This document shows, in pieces, positions 1 to 7,018 of a stretch of 54,266 bases of DNA. Both the position numbers and the translations under genes were made by a program. Source of the DNA: an uncultured Prevotella sp. (lineage in GTDB: Bacteria; Bacteroidota; Bacteroidia; Bacteroidales; Bacteroidaceae); the NCBI GenBank assembly GCA_900322035.1, contig ONYL01000016.1, forward strand, positions 1 to 54,266, given 5' to 3'. Under the pieces are notes generated by a model, which worked only from the letters and a program-made list of their open reading frames with translations, ran no database searches and was not told the DNA's origin. Numbering within the stretch: position 1 is the stretch's first letter; every line of letters starts with the position of its first letter.

Positions 1-106
1 TTGCACAAATTTTACCTTCCTGTTGCTTGTTGACATAGAGTGCTCGATTAATAATAATTAACTGACTCATGAGTGAAATCCACCCGTACAGGTCGAAATA
101 ATTTCT

Positions 107-114
107 TACCTTTG
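107..114 (+). promoter_or_regulatory. Bacteroidetes -7 promoter element
   Basis: TACCTTTG matches the Bacteroidetes primary-sigma -7 consensus TAnnTTTG and lies about 37 nt upstream of the GH3-remnant start codon. I see no convincing -33 TTTG at the expected spacing. The truncated gene downstream may therefore still be transcribed. Confidence 0.5.
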
Positions 115-150
115 CCATACTACAAATTATCTATCATCTTAACAACTATA

Positions 151-438
151 ATGAAAAGTTTTAAACTATCAGTCTTCATTCTGTCTACCCTGTTTTCAAC
201 AGGTATGTCGGCTCAGAACGCTCCTCAATTGCGGGCCGACAACATAGACGAAGTAATCAATGCGATGACAACAGAGGAGAAAGCCCAGTGGCTTGGCGAG
301 GCCGGAGACTATGCCGTGGAAGTAGGCGACAATATTGAGGACATCACATCGAGCGTGAAAGTGCGCCTGTCGGAATATACAGAGAAAGTACACCATGTGA
401 TGAAGCCAGACGCACAGCTCAATCTGTTGCGACAATAA
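151..438 (+). pseudogene. N-terminal remnant of a GH3 family beta-glucosidase
   Basis: This is a 95-codon reading frame with a signal peptide (MKSFKLSVFILSTLFSTGMSA), followed by a stretch that resembles the start of mature GH3 beta-glucosidases (NIDEVINAMTTEEKAQWLG, compare the family pattern of D-x-I-x-x-MTLEEK). Full GH3 enzymes run to 700 residues or more, so the catalytic (alpha/beta)8 domain and everything after it are missing. The last 30 or so residues no longer look like GH3. An upstream in-frame ATG at 73 would only add a non-signal extension before the -7 element, so I chose 151. The product would be a short exported peptide without catalytic residues. I read it as a deletion remnant; a genuine small secreted protein is possible but less likely. 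Confidence 0.6.
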
Positions 439-472
439 GGTAAACTGTCTAAAAAGAGAACTGCTCAATGAT

Positions 473-521
473 CAAAACAATCGCAGCCAAGGCAATGATT
501 GCCTTGGCTGCGATTGTTTTG
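473..521. terminator. Bidirectional terminator between GH3 remnant and ispG
   Basis: A perfect inverted repeat with 23-nt arms and a 3-nt loop (outer ends CAAAACAATCG...CGATTGTTTTG). Runs of A on the left and T on the right give each strand a U tract. It sits between convergent genes and would stop both. Confidence 0.85.
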
Positions 522-539
522 AAGTGAGGAAGTTAGCGT

Positions 540-2387
540 CTACTTCGACTCTCTGTCCGATTTGATCAGGGCAAGCAGATGTTCCACAGCCACTTCCTGT
601 GGAATGTTCTTCTCCACACAGACTTGCCCACGATAGAGACTCACACGATTTACGCCTGCTCCAACATATCCGTAATCGGCATCGGCCATTTCACCCGGAC
701 CATTGACGATACAGCCCATAATGCCAATCTTCAATCCCTTCATATCTTTGGTGGCCTCCTTGATACGGGCAATGGTGGAACGCAGCTCGTAGAGCGTACG
801 GCCACATCCAGGACAACTGATGTATTCCGTCTTGGAGACACGCAGGCGGGCGGCCTGCAGAATGTTGAAAGCCGTCTGTTCGATCTCGTCGGGTGAGATA
901 TTGCCGTCGTTCAGCAGCCAGATACCATCGGTCAGACCGTCGATCATCAGCGCTCCCATGTCGGCAGCGGCACGAAGCTGAAACTCTTCCTTGTCGTTGA
1001 GCTGATACATCTGGGCAAAGACAACCGGATTCTTCACACCGGCATTCATCATTTCGTGTACCAAAGCCCGCTGGCATCCCAACCGGTTCTGATGGTTGCT
1101 CACACAGACTACTACCACTTCGGGGTGGGCTTTCAGGCAAGCGAGATATTCCTCGGCCGGAGTGCCAAACTGGAGGACGAGAAATTTCAGTGTGGCCTTC
1201 AGTGCGCCCACCAGCGGCATGGCTGTCACGGGGAAGATGGGAAATACATTGGCCGGCGCACCGCCATTCTCCTGCATCTCAGCATAGACATTGTAGTCGA
1301 CGATGTAACGCTTGCCGGTGTCTGAAAGTTTCGACTGGTCACCACCTATATAAATATAGTCAGACTTATCGCCCTCGTTGGAAGTGATGACCACCGGAGC
1401 ATGGTTTCCGCCGATGTCCCCTACAGCCGTAGTCGGCCGCCGTTGCGGTTTCAGCCAGTTGAATTGTGGACATTCCACACCCGGCACATACATGTGCCCA
1501 GCCTTACGCCCGATATAGTCTACCAAATGGCGGGCCACCGGAATCTCGGCCTCGGGATCCTCAGAGAGCGAGATGCGCACGGTGTCGCCAATGCCGTCGG
1601 CCAGCAACGCGCCAATGCCCACGCAGCTCTTGACGCGGCCATCCTCACCCTCACCGGCCTCGGTGACGCCGAGGTGGATGGGATAATGCATGTCCTCTTC
1701 CTCCATCCTGACAATGAGCAGCCGCACGCTGAGCACCATCACAACCGTATTGGAAGCCTTGATACTGATGACGACATCGTCGAAACGCTCCTTCTTGCAG
1801 ATGCGCAAAAACTCCATACAGCTCTCCACAATACCCTCCGGCGTGTCGCCGTAGCGGTTGCGTATGCGGTCGGAGAGTGAGCCATGGTTCACACCGATGC
1901 GTATGGCCGTATGGTGCTCCTTGCAGATATTGAGGAAGGGTACCAGCCGGTCTTCAATCTTTTTGAGTTCCTGGGCATATTCCTCGTCGGTATATTCCTG
2001 CTTGATGAATTTTCGTGCGGGATCTACATAGTTTCCCGGGTTGATGCGCACCTTTTCGGCATATTGCGCAGCCACATCGGCCACATGAGGATTGAAATGC
2101 ACATCGGCCACAAGCGGCGTGCTGAATCCATCGGCTCGAATGGCCGCACTGATGTTTTTCAGATTCTCAGCCTCGCGCGAGCCCTGTGTCGTCAGCCTGA
2201 CAAGTTCTCCTCCAGCCTTGATGATGCGCTCGGCCTGAGCCACCGAACCTGCGGTATCGTCGGTGCTCGTGGTCGTCATCGACTGCAGACGGATGGGATT
2301 CTCGCCACCGATCCCTATGCTGCCTACCTTGACAGCAGTAGTGGGATGGCGGTGATAGTTGAACAGATCAATTACACTTGAACTCAT
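540..2387 (-). CDS. ispG: 4-hydroxy-3-methylbut-2-enyl diphosphate synthase, long Bacteroidetes form
   Basis: IspG (GcpE) is the [4Fe-4S] reductive dehydratase that converts methylerythritol cyclodiphosphate to HMBPP, the penultimate step of the MEP isoprenoid pathway. The protein is 615 residues, far longer than the roughly 370 of E. coli IspG, and matches the three-domain form with a central insertion seen in Bacteroidetes, Chlamydia and plants. The N-terminal TIM barrel begins with a PVKVGSIGIGG-like block. The C-terminal reductase-like domain carries the cluster ligands CPGCGRT (about residues 523-529) and GCIVNGPGE (about 557-565). Its start overlaps the end of purE by 20 nt, so it is the last gene of the operon led by the unknown gene at 5699, and translational coupling to purE is likely. 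The terminator at 473-521 follows. Confidence 0.96.
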   Translation of the reverse strand: MSSSVIDLFNYHRHPTTAVKVGSIGIGGENPIRLQSMTTTSTDDTAGSVAQAERIIKAGGELVRLTTQGSREAENLKNISAAIRADGFSTPLVADVHFNPHVADVAAQYAEKVRINPGNYVDPARKFIKQEYTDEEYAQELKKIEDRLVPFLNICKEHHTAIRIGVNHGSLSDRIRNRYGDTPEGIVESCMEFLRICKKERFDDVVISIKASNTVVMVLSVRLLIVRMEEEDMHYPIHLGVTEAGEGEDGRVKSCVGIGALLADGIGDTVRISLSEDPEAEIPVARHLVDYIGRKAGHMYVPGVECPQFNWLKPQRRPTTAVGDIGGNHAPVVITSNEGDKSDYIYIGGDQSKLSDTGKRYIVDYNVYAEMQENGGAPANVFPIFPVTAMPLVGALKATLKFLVLQFGTPAEEYLACLKAHPEVVVVCVSNHQNRLGCQRALVHEMMNAGVKNPVVFAQMYQLNDKEEFQLRAAADMGALMIDGLTDGIWLLNDGNISPDEIEQTAFNILQAARLRVSKTEYISCPGCGRTLYELRSTIARIKEATKDMKGLKIGIMGCIVNGPGEMADADYGYVGAGVNRVSLYRGQVCVEKNIPQEVAVEHLLALIKSDRESK

Positions 2388-2874
2388 ACTTCACCTCTGC
2401 GAGTTCCTTATTGGCTTTTTCTATTTTCTGTCCGAGTCCGGCCTTCCAAGCTTCCACTTTCCCGGCCACCTCATCATCGCCCAAGGCGATCATCTCAGCA
2501 GCGAGAATGGCGGCATTCTGCGCTCCGTTCACACCCACCGTGGCCACGGGGATGCCGGGAGGCATCTGAATGATGGAAAGCATAGCGTCGAGACCGTCGA
2601 GCATTCCCTTGATGGGCACACCGATGACAGGCAGCGATGTAGAAGCGGCAATCACGCCAGGCAGGGCGGCAGCCATGCCGGCACCGGCGATGATGACCTT
2701 GATGCCACGGGCCTTTGCGCCCTTGGCAAACGCCTCTACGGCATCGGGAGTGCGGTGGGCCGAGAGAGCATTCACCTCAAAAGGAATGGCGTTGTCGTTG
2801 AGCCATTTCATTGCTTTCTCCATAACGGGCATATCGCTCGTGGAGCCCATGATGATACTTACTAATGGTTTCAT
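2368..2874 (-). CDS. purE: N5-carboxyaminoimidazole ribonucleotide mutase
   Basis: This 168-residue protein is a class I PurE, which moves the carboxyl group of N5-CAIR to C4 to give CAIR in purine biosynthesis. The N-terminal SIIMGSTSDMPVM is the family's substrate-phosphate loop, followed by SAHRTPD (active-site His) and GAGMAAALPGV. The length is typical of bacterial PurE. It lies 27 nt downstream of the PAP2-like gene and overlaps ispG. No purK is in the window, so the partner is elsewhere. Confidence 0.95.
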   Translation of the reverse strand: MKPLVSIIMGSTSDMPVMEKAMKWLNDNAIPFEVNALSAHRTPDAVEAFAKGAKARGIKVIIAGAGMAAALPGVIAASTSLPVIGVPIKGMLDGLDAMLSIIQMPPGIPVATVGVNGAQNAAILAAEMIALGDDEVAGKVEAWKAGLGQKIEKANKELAEVKYEFKCN

Positions 2875-2901
2875 TTCTATGATTGTTTGAATTGTCTTAT
2901 T

Positions 2902-3528
2902 TCAATAAACGATTGGCGTAAAAAACATGATGAATCCCACAACGGCTCCCGTGAGAAAGCCCAGCACCACCTGTGAGAGCGTGTGCTGGCGCAGTATCAT
3001 GCGGCTCGTGCCCACTGCCCCGGCCAACACGAGGATGAAGCAGAGCCACCACGTGGGATTGAAATCGAAGATGAAGGACAAGGCCATAAGGGCACCGAAG
3101 AAGCCACCGATAGCCGCCGTGTGGGTGCTGATCTTCCACCAGATGTTGATGATGGCACAGACAATCTGGATGCAGAGGGCAGCCACGACGATAGACCCCA
3201 TGAACGCGGGCATGTGAAAGATATTCATCACGTAGAAACAGAGGAAGTAGCACATGATGCTGATGATATAGGGGATCATACGCCGCTCTTTCACTCCAAG
3301 TTCCTTAGATGTCCACCCCTGATAGTTGCGGTAGATATGGATGAGCAACGTGGGCAGCAGGATGGTCATGGCATAGATAAGCGTCAGGACGATGACCTTG
3401 TAACCCAGGTCGAGAATGCTAAGATAGCTGAAAATGAACAGCGCCACCATAGCCACGAAAGGCAGATAGAAAGGCGTGAGAATCATACTCAGCACACGTG
3501 CGGTAAGGATAATGTTCTTCTCTTTCAT
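2902..3528 (-). CDS. PAP2-superfamily-like integral membrane protein
   Basis: This 208-residue protein has about six hydrophobic segments and little soluble sequence. The C-terminal part (GTSRMILRQHTLSQVVLGFLTGAVVGF) resembles the last PAP2 motif, in which a His in an H-x-x-x-x-V-x-x-G pattern is the catalytic nucleophile. The upstream KxxxxxxRP and PSGH motifs are not evident, so a classic lipid phosphatase activity is uncertain. It lies 8 nt after rpoN and 27 nt before purE, in one operon. Possible substrates, if it is an enzyme, are undecaprenyl pyrophosphate or another polyprenyl/lipid phosphate; that is inference. Confidence 0.7.
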   Translation of the reverse strand: MKEKNIILTARVLSMILTPFYLPFVAMVALFIFSYLSILDLGYKVIVLTLIYAMTILLPTLLIHIYRNYQGWTSKELGVKERRMIPYIISIMCYFLCFYVMNIFHMPAFMGSIVVAALCIQIVCAIINIWWKISTHTAAIGGFFGALMALSFIFDFNPTWWLCFILVLAGAVGTSRMILRQHTLSQVVLGFLTGAVVGFIMFFTPIVY

Positions 3529-3536
3529 AGGTAGGT

Positions 3537-5042
3537 TTATTTTCTCAGCCGCGCCACGGGAATCCCCATCTGCTCTCTGTATTTGGAAATGGTACGTCGG
3601 GCCACCTGATAGCCTCTTTCGGCCATGCGGCCCATCAGTTCCGTGTCGTTGTAGGGCTTGGTCTTGTCTTCGTGGTCGATGATGTCTTTCAACGCGAGTT
3701 TCAGCTTTTTCGTCACGAGTTCCTCACCGTTGTCGGCCATGAATCCATTGGTGAAGAAATGCCTGAGCGGAAATATCCCCCAGCGTGTCTGTGCATATTT
3801 CTGATTGCTCACGCGCGACACCGTCGAGATGTCGAGTCCGGTTTTTTCTGCTATGTCCTTCAGCTTCATGGGTTTGAGTTCAGTCTCGTCGCCATCCTGA
3901 AAATATTTTTTCTGCCAGTCGATGATAGCTTTCATGGTGATGTAGAGCGTATGACGGCGCTCCTTCATCGCCTCAATGAAGCTGTTGGCATGGTCTACCT
4001 TTTCCTTGGCATAGAGCAGCGCTTCCTTGTCGCTGCGGCTCATGGTCTTCTTGCTGTTGCGGTAGGTGTCGACCATCTGCGAGAAAGAGTCGCTGACCTT
4101 CAGCGTGGGGATGTCTCCATAGTTGATGGAGAATGTCACCCGTCCGTCATCATCGGTATTGATGATGAAGTCGGGGGTCACCTGCTGCATGTTTCTGCCC
4201 TCGGTCTCACCCATCGACGACCCTGGTTTCGGATTGAGCTTGTACAATTCGCGCTGAAGGGCCTGGCTTTGGAGATCGGTGAGCTTCAGCTGCTCATTGA
4301 TTTTATCCCATCGCTTGTGGGTGAATTCTTTGAAATAATTGGTGATCACCTCCCTCATCAAGGCCCGCATATATCCCTTTGGCTTGCGCTCGATCTGTAG
4401 CAGCAGGCATTCCTGCAGCGACCGTGCGCCAATGCCGGCGGGATCGAACTGTTGCAACCGATGGAGCATCTTTTCAAGGGTGGGCGTGTCGACATCGATA
4501 TTCTGGTAGATGGCCAGTTCGTCGGAGATGGTGTCCAAATCCTTTCTCAGGAGCCCGTCGTCGTCGAGGGATCCGATGAGATATTCCATCACGTCGTGCT
4601 CCTTCTGTGAGAGGGGCTCCATGTCGAGCTGCTCCTTCAGTTTGTCGTAGAACGAAGTTGTGTCGCCATAGACCATTTCCTCATAGTCGGCGTTGTCGTT
4701 GTTGTTATAATGGTAGACTTCAGGCATATCGTCGTCGCTTCCCATGTCGCTGAGTGCCTGGTCGAGGGCGTCCTCCCGCTCCGACCGCTCATTGCGTTCC
4801 TCCTCGGTCTCGCCCTCAGAGTCGTTCTCGCCACTGCCGTCGTCCGTGTCGAATCCCTCATTGTCCTCGTCGGCAGCATAGTCTTTCTCCAGCGCGGGAT
4901 TGTCGTCCATCTCGGCTTTCACGTTGTCTTCAAGCTTGTTGATGGGCATCTCGAGAAGTTTGACATTGAGGAGCTGCTGCTGGGTGAGTCGTAATTGCTG
5001 AGTCTGCTGCTGGGTTTGACTTTGTATTAATTTTTGAGCCAC
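3537..5042 (-). CDS. rpoN: RNA polymerase sigma-54 factor
   Basis: This 501-residue sigma-54 directs RNA polymerase to -24/-12 promoters and needs an AAA+ activator to open DNA. The glutamine- and leucine-rich N-terminal region I (QSQTQQQTQQLRLTQQQLL) is the activator-interacting segment. An acidic linker of roughly residues 50-115 follows (region II). The core-binding domain and HTH (TGLDISTVSRVSNQKY) come next, and the RpoN box ARRTISKYRE lies near the C terminus, giving all the expected parts. It sits 9 nt after the unknown gene at 5052 and 8 nt before the PAP2-like gene. No sigma-54 activator is visible in the window. Confidence 0.97.
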   Translation of the reverse strand: MAQKLIQSQTQQQTQQLRLTQQQLLNVKLLEMPINKLEDNVKAEMDDNPALEKDYAADEDNEGFDTDDGSGENDSEGETEEERNERSEREDALDQALSDMGSDDDMPEVYHYNNNDNADYEEMVYGDTTSFYDKLKEQLDMEPLSQKEHDVMEYLIGSLDDDGLLRKDLDTISDELAIYQNIDVDTPTLEKMLHRLQQFDPAGIGARSLQECLLLQIERKPKGYMRALMREVITNYFKEFTHKRWDKINEQLKLTDLQSQALQRELYKLNPKPGSSMGETEGRNMQQVTPDFIINTDDDGRVTFSINYGDIPTLKVSDSFSQMVDTYRNSKKTMSRSDKEALLYAKEKVDHANSFIEAMKERRHTLYITMKAIIDWQKKYFQDGDETELKPMKLKDIAEKTGLDISTVSRVSNQKYAQTRWGIFPLRHFFTNGFMADNGEELVTKKLKLALKDIIDHEDKTKPYNDTELMGRMAERGYQVARRTISKYREQMGIPVARLRK

Positions 5043-5051
5043 GGCGTCTGA

Positions 5052-5699
5052 TTATTTAAAATAATATTTCATCTGTTCTGCCAGTCCTTCGAGTTCCTGA
5101 GGCTCGAGGATGGCATATTCATTCCATATTCTGCTGCAAGGGCCGACGAGTTTGTTGTCCATTTCGGGAACATAGTTGAGGTAGGGGTCGCAACACAGAA
5201 AAGAGCGCAGTACATCAACGACAAGCGAGGGCCCGATGCCCACGAGTCTGGCGAGTTCCGCCACTTCGGGTGTGTCCTCGACCATGGTATTGGGTGTGAG
5301 GCGGAAATAAAGATCGAGGATGATGACAAGCATCAGCGGCGTGAGACGAGGTTCGGCATCCAACGGCTGGAAAGTCGCTTCCCAGCTCACGTTTACCTCC
5401 ACACCCGCATAAAACACGTTGCCCATCCCGAAACCTCTCATACTGCGCAGGGTGTTGACCATGCGGGCGAGTTTTTTCGGTTTATGGGCATACTTGTCCC
5501 ACAGCTTCCGGAGTCTTTTGTCATCGATATGCCGCAGTCGCATCATCTGCCTATGGATGTACGAGGGCTCGATGTGAAGCTCCAGGCTAAGGTCTACAAG
5601 CTGGCGCGAGTAAAGGTGTTTCACGCCTTCCGGCTTAGTTTGGAAAAGCTGGATGATGTAAAGCCAGTATTCATCTTGCCAAAAGGGATGTCCAAGCAT
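5052..5699 (-). CDS. Conserved protein of unknown function, first gene of the rpoN operon
   Basis: I do not recognise this 215-residue protein. The start at 5699 (MLGHPFWQDEYW) is chosen because a good promoter (-7 at 5716-5723) lies only 17 nt upstream; the open frame running back to 5981 would place the promoter and the first DnaA box inside the gene. There is no signal peptide or membrane segment. Two helical blocks could be helix-turn-helix units: around LSLELHIEPSYIHRQMMRLR, and TPEVAELARLVGIGPSLVVD near the C terminus. A basic stretch (HKPKKLARMVNTLRSMRG) lies between them. It leads the operon with rpoN, PAP2-like, purE and ispG and is the gene nearest to the candidate origin. DNA binding is only an inference. 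Confidence 0.8.
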   Translation of the reverse strand: MLGHPFWQDEYWLYIIQLFQTKPEGVKHLYSRQLVDLSLELHIEPSYIHRQMMRLRHIDDKRLRKLWDKYAHKPKKLARMVNTLRSMRGFGMGNVFYAGVEVNVSWEATFQPLDAEPRLTPLMLVIILDLYFRLTPNTMVEDTPEVAELARLVGIGPSLVVDVLRSFLCCDPYLNYVPEMDNKLVGPCSRIWNEYAILEPQELEGLAEQMKYYFK

Positions 5700-5715
5700 A
5701 TCCTTGCTTTTTTTG

Positions 5716-5746
5716 CAAAGATAATGCAAAATGGGCGAAGAACAAA
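5716..5746 (-). promoter_or_regulatory. Promoter of the 5699-to-540 operon
   Basis: Read on the minus strand, TATCTTTG (5716-5723) is a perfect -7 element and TTTG (5743-5746) a -33 element, 19 nt apart. The predicted start site is roughly 10 nt from the ATG at 5699, giving a very short leader. Confidence 0.75.
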
Positions 5747-5973
5747 ATAAAGTCGTTTGTTTTTTTTTCAGTATGATTAGGCGATGGACGATAGAGGGAA
5801 CGGGGCAGCGTGAAATCCCATACCTCCATCCTGTTTCAGACAGCCGGTTAAAGCAAGTATGCTTGCGGAAGGAATGGATGTCGGCTCCCCACTCGAAGGG
5901 GCGGCAGTTGATAGTCGTAGCGAAAGTATTGTCAAAGATAAGGGGTACAACGAATCTATCGTTTGGCAAAAAC

Positions 5974-6359
5974 TTATCCACAAATCATCTTTATCTTTTT
6001 ATTTTTTTCTTTTAATTAAAAAAAAGTTATGTGTATGATGATGTCTTGTGGATAAGTTGATATCCTGTTTCTCTATTGTAGTGTTTTTTCTAATCCACAA
6101 GATTCAATGACTTATTCACTCTTTGAAAGTATATCTTTCTGATGATATTCAGTATCTTATGGCGTTATCCACTGTATGGGGAGTTGTGTGGATAAGTATA
6201 AGTTGATAATTGTTGAAAAGTGTGGATTGTTGATAACGTGTGGAAATGCTTTGGACAACGCGTGGATTATCCACAGTCCACGGCATTCACTTTTGGGGCT
6301 GTGGATAAGCTATCAGTTATCAACACCGTTTTCCACACGGTTATCCACAGTTATCCACT
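5974..6359. other. oriC: Candidate chromosomal replication origin (DnaA-box cluster)
   Basis: Six perfect DnaA boxes (TTATCCACA) lie in 376 nt: plus strand at 5974-5982, 6267-6275 and 6341-6349; minus strand at 6047-6055, 6187-6195 and 6300-6308. One-mismatch boxes occur at 6091-6099, 6165-6173, 6228-6236, 6317-6325, 6329-6337 and 6351-6359. The area has no plausible gene and includes an AT-rich tract at 5983-6037 that could be the unwinding element. Genes on the left all run away from it, but those on the right past the mobile element run towards it, so gene orientation gives only partial support. dnaA is not in the window, which is common outside model species. A plasmid-type or regulatory DnaA cluster is the alternative. 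Confidence 0.8.
5983..6037. other. AT-rich tract, possible DNA unwinding element
   Basis: An almost uninterrupted A/T stretch with long T and A runs lies between the first DnaA box (5974) and the second (6047). Its position inside the cluster fits an unwinding element. Confidence 0.5.
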
Positions 6360-6391
6360 GGTAATTCACGCATCAAAATCCGTCTGCTCAT

Positions 6392-6482
6392 GCCGTCCCG
6401 CAGTAGTCGCCCCGCGGGCTTCCAAAAGCCGCCCCGTCGGCTTGCATATGGAAGCCCGTCGGGCGGCAACTGCGGGCCCGAG
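6392..6482. repeat. GC-rich palindromic intergenic repeat, copy A
   Basis: An imperfect palindrome built on a CATATG core flanked by GGCTT/GAAGCC and CCGTCGG/CCGTCGGG blocks. Its outer arms (cccgcagtagtcgccc at 6397 and gggcggcaactgcggg ending about 6476) pair at 13 of 16 positions. Related units occur at 21191-21267 and 33198-33296. Confidence 0.65.
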
Positions 6483-6503
6483 TCTGGAAAGCGTTATATA
6501 AAA

Positions 6504-6528
6504 AAGAGGATGTGTCGCACATCCTCTT
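6504..6528 (-). terminator. Intrinsic terminator, minus strand
   Basis: An 11-bp perfect stem (AAGAGGATGTG / CACATCCTCTT) with a 3-nt loop; on the minus strand it is followed by a U run (A run at 6499-6505 on plus). It could end transcripts running leftwards from the tRNA-Gln side. Confidence 0.65.
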
Positions 6529-6688
6529 AACATTTATGTATTGTTGATCATCTGAAAAACATTCGCCTGCCGGAGTGGACGCTCCGTCGGTCAAGACACT
6601 TTTTCTTGATACGGTATTCGTTGACAAAAGACTAAAAGTTTTTCAAGTAGACCTCGTTGTCCACTTTGAATTGAAATTAACAAAAAAA
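6529..6688 (-). other. Gap between two minus-strand terminators
   Basis: This stretch contains no convincing gene. On the minus strand it lies between two terminators and includes a small GC hairpin (CGGAG/CTCCG near 6573-6590). A short leftward transcript would fit, but I see no good promoter for one. Confidence 0.3.
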
Positions 6689-6712
6689 GGGTGTGCTTGT
6701 ATTAGCACACCC
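6689..6712 (-). terminator. Ancestral terminator of tRNA-Gln
   Basis: Arms GGGTGTGCT (6689-6697) and AGCACACCC (6704-6712) pair perfectly, with an A run at 6682-6688 that becomes a U tract on the minus strand. It directly abuts the left attachment repeat, so before insertion it would have been the terminator just downstream of tRNA-Gln. Confidence 0.7.
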
Positions 6713-6743
6713 AACATGAAGCGTTGTCCCAGGCGGATTCGAA
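6712..6743. repeat. Attachment-site direct repeat, left end of element
   Basis: 32 bp identical to 11851-11882. It holds the last 20 nt of tRNA-Gln (minus strand) plus 12 nt of downstream DNA. A partial tRNA here and the intact tRNA at the other end is the classic footprint of tyrosine-recombinase integration into a tRNA 3' end. Confidence 0.9.
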
Positions 6744-6872
6744 TATTACAATTTTATGCAATCTGATAAGTTTCGCTAAAACGCTTATATTCAGTTAATT
6801 ATAGTGATATTGTAGATGTTACAAAATTGGCCTAACATTGCAAAAAATTGCTAAAAATAGACCCAAATTGCG

Positions 6873-6900
6873 TTTTTAGGTCTATTTTTAGACCTAAAAA
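6873..6900. promoter_or_regulatory. Palindromic operator candidate before int promoter
   Basis: Perfect 12-nt arms (TTTTTAGGTCTA at 6873-6884 and TAGACCTAAAAA at 6889-6900) with a 4-nt centre, ending directly against the -33 element of the integrase promoter. A further half-site (AAAATAGACC) lies around 6854-6862. The position suggests a repressor or recombinase-accessory site. Confidence 0.5.
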
Positions 6901-6932
6901 TTTGGTGGTTTTTGGCCTAAATAATATCTTTG
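6901..6932 (+). promoter_or_regulatory. Integrase promoter
   Basis: TTTG at 6901-6904 and TATCTTTG at 6925-6932 match the -33 and -7 elements with 20-nt spacing. The leader to the integrase ATG at 7019 is about 80 nt. Confidence 0.7.
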
Positions 6933-7018
6933 CATTTTGAGATGGGATCCGAACCCCCGGCACCTGGTAGGCGTAACGGGATCGATCCTAATTGTAGATG
7001 TAATTCAAAATAAAGGGT

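Noticed and set aside
5700-5981. Open frame extending the unknown gene upstream by 94 codons
   Set aside because: It would include the promoter at 5716-5746 and the first DnaA box, and shows no protein-like composition.
6945-6985. Sequence resembling a tRNA T-arm and variable region in the int leader
   Set aside because: A GGGATCC / GGATCC-type pairing can be drawn, but no acceptor or anticodon stems fit; not a tRNA.
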